Assembly (NCBI GenBank): GCA_034409565.1
Contig: DAOUMS010000001.1
Location: forward strand, 62,001-126,000
Reading direction: 5' to 3'
Length of the DNA stretch: 64,000 nt
Source: E44-bin89 sp034409565
GTDB taxonomy: Bacteria > Chloroflexota > Dehalococcoidia > Dehalococcoidales > RBG-16-60-22
The notes under the pieces were generated by a model, which had not been told where the DNA came from, did not search any database, and saw only the letters and a list, made by a program, of their open reading frames with translations. The translations under genes were made by a program, and so were the position numbers. Positions 42,537-50,430 of the stretch are shown here, one piece after another. Each line of letters begins with the position of its first letter. Within the stretch, counting starts at the first letter, position 1.

Positions 42537-43787
42537 TCAGGCTAAGAGCAGTGTCGGGTTTTCCAGAGCACTGATTAAGCTGGCCAGAAACTTGGCCGCC
42601 ACCGCGCCGTCGATGACACGGTGGTCGTAGGTCAGACTGTAGGTCATTATCGGTCGGGCGACGACCTGCCCGTCTCTGACCACGGCCCGGTCGGTAATGG
42701 CGCCGGCGCGCAGTATTGCCGATTCCGGCTGGTTGATGATGGCGGTCTCAAAGGTCCAGCCGCTGCCCAGTGTCCCCAGATTGGTCAGGGTAAAGGTGCC
42801 TCCGCTGATTTCATCGCCACTCAACTTGTTCTCCCTGGCCTTCTCGACCAGCGCCTTTATCTCTTTGCTTATCTCCGCCAGCGACTTCTGGTCGGCATGC
42901 TTCACCACCGGGACGATGAGTCCGTCTTCCAGGGCAGCCGCCACGCCAATATTGATGTCTTCCCAGACTTTTATCTCTTTACCGACAATGCTGGCGTTGA
43001 TTTTCGGGTGGTTGCGGAGTATCCGGGCAATGGCAAAGACAAGGATATCGGTGTAGGTAATGCGGGTGCCGAGGGTGCTTTCCTGTGCCACCAGGTTGTT
43101 GCGCAGCCTGACCATTTCGCCCATATCAATCTCACCCATGGTGGTGAGTTGTGCTGATATGGCCAGACTCTGGTGCATGCGCTCGGCGATGGTGCCCCGC
43201 ATTCCGGTGAGTGGAATGGCCTGTTTGACTTTTCTTTCTCCAGCGGTTACAGCCGGTGCCGCGATGGGGGCTTTGGCAGCGGCCGGTGCCGCCTCTTTGG
43301 CCGCAATCGCCTTTTCGATGTCCTCGCGGACGATTCGACCGCCCGGACCCGTACCGGCCACCTGTGTGATATCAATAGCGTGTTCCTCAGCCAGCTTCCG
43401 GGCTACCGGCGATATGCGGACGCGCCCTTCCCCTCCGGCGACCGGGGCGGCTTCTCTGGCGGGTGCTGCCTCGGCCTTTGGTGCCTCAGCGGCTGCCGAT
43501 TCGGCGGGTTTACCCGCCGGCGTCTCCTTCTGTATTTTGGCCAGCTCCTCTTTACTTTTCGCGAGCATGCCGATTGTCTGCCCGGCGGCGGCGGTTTCCC
43601 CCTCGTTCATCATGATATGTAGAAAGCCCGAGGCCGGAGATTCTACTTCCGTCCTCACTTTCTCCGTCTCGATAACCACCACTATCTGGCGTTCTTCCAC
43701 CTGGTCTCCTTCCTTGCACTGCCATTCGATGATGGTGGCATCGACCACCGCCATGCCAACGCGTGGTATTTTGATTTCTGTAGCCAT
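42537..43787 (-). CDS. Dihydrolipoamide acyltransferase (E2 of a 2-oxoacid or acetoin dehydrogenase)
   Basis: 416 residues: one lipoyl domain (1-78) with the target Lys43 in ETEKVRTEVESP, an Ala/Pro linker, an E1/E3-binding domain (about 120-155, VRISPVARKLAEEHAIDITQ), a second linker and a catalytic domain (about 185-416) ending YDHRVIDGAVAAKFLASL with catalytic His and Asp. A single lipoyl domain and the AcoX neighbour suggest an acetoin-dehydrogenase-type complex, though pyruvate or branched-chain forms cannot be excluded. E1 alpha/beta genes are missing from the cluster. Confidence 0.9.
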   Translation of the reverse strand: MATEIKIPRVGMAVVDATIIEWQCKEGDQVEERQIVVVIETEKVRTEVESPASGFLHIMMNEGETAAAGQTIGMLAKSKEELAKIQKETPAGKPAESAAAEAPKAEAAPAREAAPVAGGEGRVRISPVARKLAEEHAIDITQVAGTGPGGRIVREDIEKAIAAKEAAPAAAKAPIAAPAVTAGERKVKQAIPLTGMRGTIAERMHQSLAISAQLTTMGEIDMGEMVRLRNNLVAQESTLGTRITYTDILVFAIARILRNHPKINASIVGKEIKVWEDINIGVAAALEDGLIVPVVKHADQKSLAEISKEIKALVEKARENKLSGDEISGGTFTLTNLGTLGSGWTFETAIINQPESAILRAGAITDRAVVRDGQVVARPIMTYSLTYDHRVIDGAVAAKFLASLISALENPTLLLA

Positions 43788-43805
43788 CTTTCTCCTTCCT
43801 CTAAC

Positions 43806-44798
43806 CTAGTTTTTGAAAAAGCCCTTGGCCACTGCCGCCCGTATGGTTTTTTCGATGTTGACTACCGGCGGGCCATCGCGCTGAAGCCGGATACTGATAT
43901 GGTCGGTATCCTTGACCGTGACCTCCCTTTCTCCATCCAGAGCGATAATCGAGGGCTTCAAATTTACTTCAATTTCCTCGCCGGGTTCAAGCAGCTTCCA
44001 TTCTGCGATTCCGACCTCGCGGATAACGCCGGGCAGCACGGCTGCCCTTACCTTAAGCCGGCCGTTGCCAAGCCTCAGGTACATTCCCTGGGCGTCATCA
44101 GGACCTATGGGGTGCAGGTTACCCCCGATGGCCGTCATGCCCAGATTGGTCGGCTCCGCTCTGGTACAGATTATCTGCCTGACCTCTGGCAACTCCCAGA
44201 TGGCGCGGGCGCCGACAAATAGCTGGTTTAACACTACCGCGTCAATCAGCGCCATGTCAATTTCCCGTCCGTTACGGATGACGGCGAGGCGCTTATGGGT
44301 TCTGATTATTTCCCCTTCGTCAACCAGCTTCCGGGCAACGATGCCGGCGGCAAGGCCAGCTGTAGTAGCCTCCACCATCACCGGGAAAACATTGTTGGTG
44401 CCGGTAGAGATGGGCACCAGGGGGATGTGGCCGCTTTTCTTGGCCACGTCACGGTTGGTACCATCTCCGCCCAGAGTAACAATGCACCCCACCCCCTGTT
44501 TACCCATCAGTTCTGCCGCCCGGGAGGAATCTTCACTGGTATAGCTGATGGGCATATCCGTTACCGTTACACTGGCATTCAGTTTTTTCTTCCCGATGCC
44601 ATCCAGTGCCCTCTCGCCAAGTCCGTAGTAATCGGGCATAATCTGGATTTCGTCCACTCCGGTGGCATTAATGCCCATAATTATCCGGCGTAGCTGATTG
44701 GTCTTTTCGTTGTTGTCCATTATGCTGGCATAGGCGACCAGCCGTCTGACGTCTTTACCAGAAGCCGGATTGGCGATTATTCCTACCTTGCTCACCAC
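43806..44798 (-). CDS. AcoX-like protein, ATP-NAD kinase family
   Basis: 330 residues with the NAD-kinase/diacylglycerol-kinase fold motif IVTLGGDGTNRDVAK, an N-terminal VGIIANPASGKDVRRLVAYA and PISTGTNNVFP, typical of AcoX proteins encoded in acetoin dehydrogenase operons. Its biochemical role in those operons has not been settled; it is not needed for the dehydrogenase itself. It lies 18 bp upstream of the E2 gene. Ordinary NAD kinase (NadK) is less likely because of length and context. Confidence 0.85.
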   Translation of the reverse strand: MVSKVGIIANPASGKDVRRLVAYASIMDNNEKTNQLRRIIMGINATGVDEIQIMPDYYGLGERALDGIGKKKLNASVTVTDMPISYTSEDSSRAAELMGKQGVGCIVTLGGDGTNRDVAKKSGHIPLVPISTGTNNVFPVMVEATTAGLAAGIVARKLVDEGEIIRTHKRLAVIRNGREIDMALIDAVVLNQLFVGARAIWELPEVRQIICTRAEPTNLGMTAIGGNLHPIGPDDAQGMYLRLGNGRLKVRAAVLPGVIREVGIAEWKLLEPGEEIEVNLKPSIIALDGEREVTVKDTDHISIRLQRDGPPVVNIEKTIRAAVAKGFFKN

Positions 44799-44822
44799 AG
44801 CAAGCTCACCACCGTAATCTGC

Positions 44823-45797
44823 TCATTTAATTAAATGACAGTTGACGCAGCTGGGCATCGGTTTGCCCGCCAGTGCCGCGATGACGTTTTCCGCGGCCAA
44901 CAGGTCCATCTTCAGTCGTGACATTACCGAACCACCCGCAATGTGTGGCGCAATTATGATATTGTCCAGGCTTAACAGCGGGTCATCGGGTGCGATTGGC
45001 TCCACCTCGGTAACATCGATCGCGGCGGCATGTATCTGCTTCTTCTTCAGGGCTTCATAAAGTGCCTTCTGGTCAACCAGTCCGCCGCGGGCGGTATTGA
45101 CCAGTATTGCCGCAGGCTTCATGGCAGCGAGTTCCCTGGCGCCTATCAGGTGCCTGGTCTCTTTATTAAGGGGCACGTGGATGCTGACATAGTCGGCCAT
45201 GCCCAGCATTTTGTGCAGGTTGGGGATGTATTCGGCACCGACCTTTTTTTCATGTGGACTGCGCACAATGTCGTAGTAGATAATCTTCATATCAAAGCCG
45301 CGCGCCCGCTTGGCAACTTCCGAGCCGATTCTGCCCAGACCGACGATGCCCAGCGTTTTGCCGTAAACGTCAAGGCCAAGAAAAGGGCAACCCATGGGGT
45401 CCCATTTTTCCCAGCCGCCTCTGGCGGTCAGGTTGACCGCTTCCACAAGCTGCCGAGCCGAGGCTAGCAGCAGGGCAATGGCAAAATCGGCGGTGCTGTC
45501 CTGAACACCGCTCGGCGCGTTGCTTACCCGCACGCCTCTACGGGCGCACTCTTCAGCGTCGATAGTATCGAAGCCAATGGCGCGGTGGGCGATAACCTTG
45601 AGACTGGGGGCATGGTCCAGAAACTCACCATCGACCCTGTCCAGCCAGCAAATTGCTCCGTCGGCATCAGCGATGTGGCGAAAGACCTCTTCACGGCTGG
45701 GTGCCTCTTCCTTTTCCCAGGCAGTGACCTCGGCGTGTTTTTTGAGCTGGGCAACGGCTTCCGGACCGATTCTCCGGCTGATGAAAACCTTGGGCAT
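44823..45797 (-). CDS. D-isomer-specific 2-hydroxyacid dehydrogenase
   Basis: 324 residues from the ATG at 45797 (MPKVFISRRIGPEAVAQLKK), which has AGGAG 8 nt upstream. NAD-binding GIVGLGRIGSEVAKRA, and catalytic Arg (NTARGG), Glu and His (APHIAGG) are present, the glyoxylate/hydroxypyruvate reductase pattern. Interconverts a 2-oxo acid and D-2-hydroxy acid. The C-terminus ends with a CVN segment. Co-directional with AcoX (24 bp). Confidence 0.9.
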   Translation of the reverse strand: MPKVFISRRIGPEAVAQLKKHAEVTAWEKEEAPSREEVFRHIADADGAICWLDRVDGEFLDHAPSLKVIAHRAIGFDTIDAEECARRGVRVSNAPSGVQDSTADFAIALLLASARQLVEAVNLTARGGWEKWDPMGCPFLGLDVYGKTLGIVGLGRIGSEVAKRARGFDMKIIYYDIVRSPHEKKVGAEYIPNLHKMLGMADYVSIHVPLNKETRHLIGARELAAMKPAAILVNTARGGLVDQKALYEALKKKQIHAAAIDVTEVEPIAPDDPLLSLDNIIIAPHIAGGSVMSRLKMDLLAAENVIAALAGKPMPSCVNCHLIK

Positions 45798-45842
45798 TAT
45801 TAACTCCTGCCGTCCTGACACATTTTATTTGAACTTATCTGC

Positions 45843-46412
45843 TTATCGAATCTGGAAATACAGGTTCTTGCCGGTTACGGAAAGCGGGATGCCGATGGCA
45901 AGGTCAACATCCATAAGCTTGATTCTGCGGGCGGCAACGCCGATGGAGTACATCATGCGGTTATCAATGTTTAACTCGCTGGCGGTTTTGACCGCTGAAC
46001 CAAGAGCGATGCCCAGGTCGATGCTCTGCATGTGGCACATCGGGCCGCGCATCATACCCTGGTCTCTCTTCTTTGCCTTCAGCATGGCCGGGCAGTCCAT
46101 GGCACAGGCACCGCAGTTCAGCGGTGATTCAACCCGTTTGGGCTCGCCGGTGACACCGATGACCAGCACGGCCACCGATTGCCTGACCTCATCGGCATTT
46201 CTTTTGCAGAAAGCAAGCCTTTCCGGGTCCTCACTGTAGACCTCCTCCATGGCTTTGGCCAGTTTCTCCAGTTCCGCCCGCTCGTGCAGAATCGCTGTTT
46301 TGACTGAGTCCAGGCCCCTCGTTTTGGGGGCGGTGCGGGCACTGATTGCCATCAGCTTCGCCGCCGCGAGAACGCCGTCTTTTTCCGCCTCTTTGCCACT
46401 AATTGGTGTCAT
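45843..46412 (-). CDS. DUF2148 ferredoxin-like domain protein
   Basis: 189 residues. The C-terminal half contains clustered cysteines (CGACAMDCPAM and MCHMQSIDLGIALGSAV), the pattern of DUF2148 proteins, annotated as ferredoxin-domain proteins of unknown function in anaerobes. A Cys in LAFCKRN may add a ligand. It may bind an Fe-S cluster in the cytoplasm. It is the first gene of the minus-strand run leading to the AcoX/E2/E3 genes (45 bp to the dehydrogenase); a functional link is inferred only from position. Confidence 0.8.
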   Translation of the reverse strand: MTPISGKEAEKDGVLAAAKLMAISARTAPKTRGLDSVKTAILHERAELEKLAKAMEEVYSEDPERLAFCKRNADEVRQSVAVLVIGVTGEPKRVESPLNCGACAMDCPAMLKAKKRDQGMMRGPMCHMQSIDLGIALGSAVKTASELNIDNRMMYSIGVAARRIKLMDVDLAIGIPLSVTGKNLYFQIR

Positions 46413-46570
46413 TAAAATCTACCCCCTGAATGCTTACATTGTGTACCTTATCTGATGATTTCAGCGCAAAACTTATTGTCCGTATATTGCCAAAAATAAA
46501 GTTTGCCGGGAGCTTTTGCGACTGAGGACCGCGTGTCTTTGCCAGACCGGTCCCGTTTTCCCGCCCTTCG

Positions 46571-47602
46571 TCATCTGTCCCAGCTGTCCATATCAGCGAT
46601 TGCCTGCTGGAGGACGTCCACCGCCCGCCCGGCGTTGCTCAGGTCGGCCACCTCGGTCGGGGAATGGCTGTACCTTCTGGCAGCCACAAACATGAATGTC
46701 GACTCAACCTCCGGGTTTACCTCGTAGGCAATATTATGGTCGGAGAAAATCCCGGTACTCACGTCAACGTGGAACGGGATATTCTTTTTCTTGGCAGCCG
46801 CAATCAATAGCTGGTTCAAACGGGGGCTGGCAAAGTTGACCGTGGCCGGGTAGGGGGTCGTAGGCTGGGCAAAAGAAAGCCGGCGCACCCCCAGTCCGGT
46901 GCGCATGGGCACCGTGCGCTGAATGTCAGGCATGGCGTCCTGGGCAAAACCGGTGTCCAGGGCAATGAACCAGTCGGGCGTTACCTGCCGTAAGAAGTGC
47001 CTGACCCCAAAACAGCCTATCTCTTCCTGTACCGCACCCGCGAAGTAAATGTCATGACGCGGTGGTTTTTTCAGGTTCCGGGCCACCTCAACAAGGACAG
47101 CACAGCCAACGCGGTCGTCAATAGATTGGCTCGCCAGGATTGTCTTGTTATCGTCAAGCCAGCGCGGTGGATGGTCATAAACGATGGGGTCACCCACCGA
47201 GACCTGTTCCTGCCGGTCGCCAACGTCTATCCACAGGGCGCCCATTTCACGGCGGCCAACTGTGCTGCTGGCGCAGACCACGCCGGGGATGTCACTCTCA
47301 GCTCCCAGAATAAGCACCGGGGTACCGGGCAGGTTGTTGAAATCAATCCAGCCTATCTTGTCGAACCAGACAAATTCATCTACCTTCTGCACCACCATGC
47401 TGACCTGGTCGGTATGGGCCACCAGCGCCAGCGAGTGCTTGCCCTCGGTGCCCTTTTTCCGGGCGATGAGGTTGCCTATCTTATCAATGTAGAGCTCATC
47501 AACGTGGCTCTCCAGCAGTTCTTTTAAACGGCTGGCTACCCGACCTTCAAAGCCAGTCGGGCCTGGAATCTGAACCAATTCGTAGACCAGGTCGGTAATC
47601 AT
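46571..47602 (-). CDS. M42 family metallopeptidase (glutamyl/deblocking aminopeptidase-like)
   Basis: 343 residues from the ATG at 47602 (MITDLVYELVQIPGPTGFEG) with AAAGAGG upstream; the frame is open 36 codons further but without support. Two-zinc ligands appear in order: His in LVAHTDQV, bridging Asp in SIDDRVGCAVLVE, Glu pair in GAVQEEIGCFG, Asp in ALDTGFAQD and a final His in FSDHNIAYE region. M42 enzymes form large tetrahedral aminopeptidase assemblies in the cytoplasm. Last chromosomal gene before the tRNA-split island. Confidence 0.9.
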   Translation of the reverse strand: MITDLVYELVQIPGPTGFEGRVASRLKELLESHVDELYIDKIGNLIARKKGTEGKHSLALVAHTDQVSMVVQKVDEFVWFDKIGWIDFNNLPGTPVLILGAESDIPGVVCASSTVGRREMGALWIDVGDRQEQVSVGDPIVYDHPPRWLDDNKTILASQSIDDRVGCAVLVEVARNLKKPPRHDIYFAGAVQEEIGCFGVRHFLRQVTPDWFIALDTGFAQDAMPDIQRTVPMRTGLGVRRLSFAQPTTPYPATVNFASPRLNQLLIAAAKKKNIPFHVDVSTGIFSDHNIAYEVNPEVESTFMFVAARRYSHSPTEVADLSNAGRAVDVLQQAIADMDSWDR

Positions 47603-47705
47603 GACAAACCTCTTTAAATAAAAAAGGCCACTGAAAAAATCATAGCATTGCCCTTTCTCATGTGTCAAACCAGCTGACCTCTTTAACATAACTCGAGTAC
47701 TCAAC

Positions 47706-47734
47706 TTCATATGTGGTGGTATATATGTTATACT
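47706..47734 (+). promoter_or_regulatory. Promoter left at the severed tRNA-Thr 5' end
   Basis: TTCATA (47706-47711), a 17-bp spacer and TATACT (47729-47734), 9 bp before tRNA nucleotide 1. This is presumably the original chromosomal tRNA promoter, now driving only a tRNA fragment. Confidence 0.45.
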
Positions 47735-47743
47735 TTGCCTTGG

Positions 47744-47785
47744 GCCAGCGTAGCTCAGGGGTAGAGCAGCGGTTTCGTAAACCGC
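47744..47785 (+). repeat. attL: duplicated first 42 nt of tRNA-Thr
   Basis: Identical to 56760-56801, the tRNA 5' half from nucleotide 1 through the anticodon stem (ending AAACCGC). Beyond it the sequence leaves the tRNA (TTAGGACCATGCC). Identity begins exactly at the first tRNA base and ends at the anticodon stem, as expected of a tyrosine-recombinase attachment core. Confidence 0.85.
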
Positions 47786-47899
47786 TTAGGACCATGCCGC
47801 CAAGTGTTTTCGGGTGTTGCATGACTCTATTTTGTATCTAACATAGGGTATCATCAAAGGGTTTCATACCGTCCCGTGACACCCCATATCGTGCAGTTC

Positions 47900-47927
47900 G
47901 TTAGCAAATCCGTTAGCAAAAATAGGG
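47900..47927. repeat. Candidate integrase arm sites, left end
   Basis: GTTAGCAAA at 47900-47908 and GTTAGCAAAAATAGGG at 47912-47927. Related copies lie at the right end (56698-56743). Their place just inside both ends suits arm-type binding sites of a tyrosine recombinase. The rest of 47786-48000 shows no gene. Confidence 0.45.
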
Positions 47928-48008
47928 CGTCAGGGCGAACTTTTGGGGAGGGATTTGGCTTTTGGAAAGTGTCACAAATACGCTAGAAAGTGCAATCGAG
48001 GAAGGTTG

Positions 48009-48038
48009 TTGACATTCCACTAGTGAATAGTCTATTCT
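48009..48038 (+). promoter_or_regulatory. Promoter of the DUF5679 gene
   Basis: TTGACA (48009-48014), an 18-bp spacer and TATTCT (48033-48038). A short palindrome GAATAGTCTATTC overlaps the -10. Confidence 0.6.
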
Positions 48039-48063
48039 CCATACAAAAAGGAGAGAGAAGAAA

Positions 48064-48204
48064 ATGCAAGCATATTGCTTTAAGTGCCGTGCCAAAAAGG
48101 AAATGAAGGATGCCAAAAGCATAACCATGAAGAACGGTAAGCCTGCGACACAGGGCGTCTGTCCCACGTGTGGGACTAAGATGTTTAGAATAGGAAAGAG
48201 CTAA
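48064..48204 (+). CDS. DUF5679 small zinc-ribbon-like protein
   Basis: A 46-residue protein with two CxxC pairs, Cys5/Cys8 (YCFKCRAKKEMKDAK) and Cys33/Cys36 (GVCPTCGTKMFRIGKS), matching the DUF5679 pattern known from Actinobacteria and Chloroflexi. It probably binds one zinc; function is unknown. AAGGAGAG precedes the ATG. It forms a complete single-gene unit with its own strong promoter and terminator, 280 bp inside the left end of the island, and may be cargo. Confidence 0.85.
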   Translation: MQAYCFKCRAKKEMKDAKSITMKNGKPATQGVCPTCGTKMFRIGKS

Positions 48205-48220
48205 GGCTAATTCTAAAATA

Positions 48221-48260
48221 AAACAGGATCGAGAGCTAGTTTCTCGATCCTGTTTTTTTA
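48221..48260 (+). terminator. Intrinsic terminator after the DUF5679 gene
   Basis: AACAGGATCGAGA pairs with TCTCGATCCTGTT around a short loop and runs into a T-tract (TTTTTTT), 17 bp after the stop codon. A textbook rho-independent terminator. Confidence 0.92.
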
Positions 48261-48392
48261 TCCTCAATCACACGCCACAAATCACACATTCTAAGCAATT
48301 GTGACCTTGATTGAACAAAACAGACTATTATTATCCTGGCAAAGCAGTTTAAAAAATTATTACATTCAGAATAAACATGAAGCTAATCAAAC

Positions 48393-49421
48393 TTATGCTG
48401 ATGGAATACGGGCAATTGGTTCTACAGGTAGACTTTTTGGCTTATGGACTGGTTCCCAGATACAGTGGAGGAGTGGAATATTGATATAATTGAAACCGCC
48501 AGCTTTTTCTCTGGGGTCGCCAAAGTGCCCGCTCTGCATGCTGGGGAAACCCTGCGCAGTCAATAACCTTGAGACCTCATCAATATCATCGCACAAGAAT
48601 TTAAGGTGATGGAGGCTTTCCCCGTGCTCATCTATCCAGTCCTGGTATATAGAGTCTCCTTCCACCGGCTGGACCAGCTCTAATTCCAGATCTCCTATAT
48701 ACGCATGGGCGATTCTTTCTCTTGCCCAGGAGGGCTTACCATGGTAGAAGCGGTCATAAAGTACGTGAGAACCCCAATCGCGTATCTCCCAGGGGCCAAT
48801 GCCCAAAATATTCCAGTAATTCTCTGCGGTCTGTACAACATCTTTCACGCAAAGCGCTACCTGCTTAATGCCGGTAACTTTTACTAGGGCTGGGCTAGCC
48901 GCGTCCAGGTCTTCCGGGAACATGGTGGCTCCAACGGGTTTACCGCCGGTCCTGTTGCTCGTCTCCCAGATAGCCTTGAGCGGTTTCATAAGATCATAAT
49001 AAGCGAACTGGTTTTTCAGCTCAGTGCCAAAGTGGCCGCCCTGAATACAGGGGAATCCCAGACTTTCCATTTCCCGGTTCACGCGGTCGATATCCAGATC
49101 CTCCACTAGGAATTTCATATGGTGGAGACCTTCGCCGTTTTCGTCTATCCAGTCTTGATATACGGAGGCTCCCTCAATCGTTTCAAATAGTTCAAGCTCT
49201 ATCGGCCCAACCTGGGTCACGGCACCGGTGTACCTCCCCCATGCGGGTTTACCATAGTATTTCAGGTCGGGTATCCGGAGAGAGCCAAACTCGAAAACTG
49301 CCCATGGGCCGATACCCAGAATATTCCAGTAGGCTTCCATTGTTTTCTTTATATCATTGCAGACGATGCATACTTGCTGTATCTGATTAACCTTAACCTT
49401 AGCAGGGCTCTGTGCCGCCAT
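48393..49421 (-). CDS. Two-domain VOC (glyoxalase/epimerase-like) protein
   Basis: 342 residues formed by two repeated vicinal-oxygen-chelate units (about 10-160 and 182-330). The repeats align well: IQQVCIVCNDIKKTMEAYWN with IKQVALCVKDVVQTAENYWN, each followed by ILGIGPW and later LHHMKFLVEDLD / LHHLKFLCDDID. The pattern resembles methylmalonyl-CoA epimerase and related lyases or dioxygenases; putative metal ligands are His in HHMKF/HHLKF and Glu in LELFE/LELVQ. Reaction unknown. GGAGG precedes the ATG, and a consensus promoter with palindromes lies upstream, divergent from the cyclase gene. Confidence 0.85.
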   Translation of the reverse strand: MAAQSPAKVKVNQIQQVCIVCNDIKKTMEAYWNILGIGPWAVFEFGSLRIPDLKYYGKPAWGRYTGAVTQVGPIELELFETIEGASVYQDWIDENGEGLHHMKFLVEDLDIDRVNREMESLGFPCIQGGHFGTELKNQFAYYDLMKPLKAIWETSNRTGGKPVGATMFPEDLDAASPALVKVTGIKQVALCVKDVVQTAENYWNILGIGPWEIRDWGSHVLYDRFYHGKPSWARERIAHAYIGDLELELVQPVEGDSIYQDWIDEHGESLHHLKFLCDDIDEVSRLLTAQGFPSMQSGHFGDPREKAGGFNYINIPLLHCIWEPVHKPKSLPVEPIARIPSA

Positions 49422-49461
49422 GGTTGTTCACCTCCTACATAAGTAATAATGTTCAAGCAAT

Positions 49462-49493
49462 GGCATTCTATGCCGCAAATCATTTGCTGTCAA
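49462..49493 (-). promoter_or_regulatory. Promoter and palindromic operators of the VOC gene
   Basis: Minus-strand TTGACA (49493-49488), 17-bp spacer, TAGAAT (49470-49465). The spacer holds the perfect palindrome GCAAAT-C-ATTTGC (49475-49487), and GGCAT-TCT-ATGCC (49462-49474) covers the -10. Either could bind a repressor such as the island's IclR protein. Confidence 0.6.
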
Positions 49494-49604
49494 TATAGAT
49501 ATCCACGTAGTGGCATGGTAAATTATTGGTAAGTAACGCCTGAGGGCGCTGACATTGCCGGATGAACTCACACTTGCTATTGGCGAAGAGGGAGGTTTTT
49601 TACC

Positions 49605-50384
49605 ATGCTAAGTGAGTTGCTGACCAGCGGAAGAATTCAGGTTATTGACCTCACCTTGCCTTTGAAAAACGGCCTCAAGTATCGCACGGCTCCAGAGATA
49701 ATATATGAAGATCACCGTCAGGGGGCAGAGGCCTTTCGCAGACGCTGGGATATACCAGAGGAAAGCCTTTTGGAGTATGCTGCCAGCGAGACCATAACGC
49801 TTTGCTCCCACTCCGGTTCACATATGGACGCCCCCTGGCATTATGGCCCCACTTCGGAGGGGAAGCCGGCCCGGACAATTGACCAGATCCCTCTTGAGTG
49901 GTGCTGTGGGGACGGTGTGCTGCTAGATTTTACGCACCGTAAAAAGGGGGAGGTCATAAGTAGGGAAGAGGTCATTGAAGCCCTCCGAAGAATAGGCTAT
50001 ACCCTGAAAGCCGGTGACATTGTTCTAATACGTACGGACTGCTGTCGGCATTTTGAGGAAGAAGAATACCAGTATATGCACCCCGGAATGAGCTGGGAGG
50101 CGACGCTTTGGCTTATCGACAGAGGGATCAAAGTAATGGGCACGGATGCCTGGGGATGGGATGCATCGCTTGACGTGCTGGTGGCGGAGTTCAAGCAGGG
50201 GGTCAGGGGCCGATTGTGGGCTGCCCACTATGCTGGGCAGGAAATGGAATACTGCCACATGGAGAAACTGTGCAACCTTGATAAAATACCAAGACCTTAC
50301 GGTTTTCTTGTCTTTGCTTTCCCTATGAAAATAGAAAAGGCAAGCGGCGGCTGGGTACGGGCGGTAGCAATAGTGGAAAAGTAA
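49605..50384 (+). CDS. Cyclase family protein (kynurenine-formamidase-like hydrolase)
   Basis: 259 residues. The metal motif of the family, HxGxHxDxPxH, is seen in CSHSGSHMDAPWHYGP; a catalytic His-Glu site lies toward the C-terminus (HMEKLCNLDKIP). Members hydrolyse N-formylkynurenine, isatin, or cyclic amides and are frequent in aromatic catabolic clusters. GGGAGG stands upstream of the ATG. It is transcribed away from the VOC gene and converges on the TRAP genes. Confidence 0.88.
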   Translation: MLSELLTSGRIQVIDLTLPLKNGLKYRTAPEIIYEDHRQGAEAFRRRWDIPEESLLEYAASETITLCSHSGSHMDAPWHYGPTSEGKPARTIDQIPLEWCCGDGVLLDFTHRKKGEVISREEVIEALRRIGYTLKAGDIVLIRTDCCRHFEEEEYQYMHPGMSWEATLWLIDRGIKVMGTDAWGWDASLDVLVAEFKQGVRGRLWAAHYAGQEMEYCHMEKLCNLDKIPRPYGFLVFAFPMKIEKASGGWVRAVAIVEK

Positions 50385-50430
50385 ATGGCAGTTGCCAGAG
50401 AACCGGTTTTCTAGACTAAAAAAGGCCAGT

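Noticed and set aside
48301..48489. 62-codon plus-strand frame near the end of the VOC gene
   Set aside because: Its latter part overlaps the VOC gene in reverse and there is no ribosome site; likely chance.
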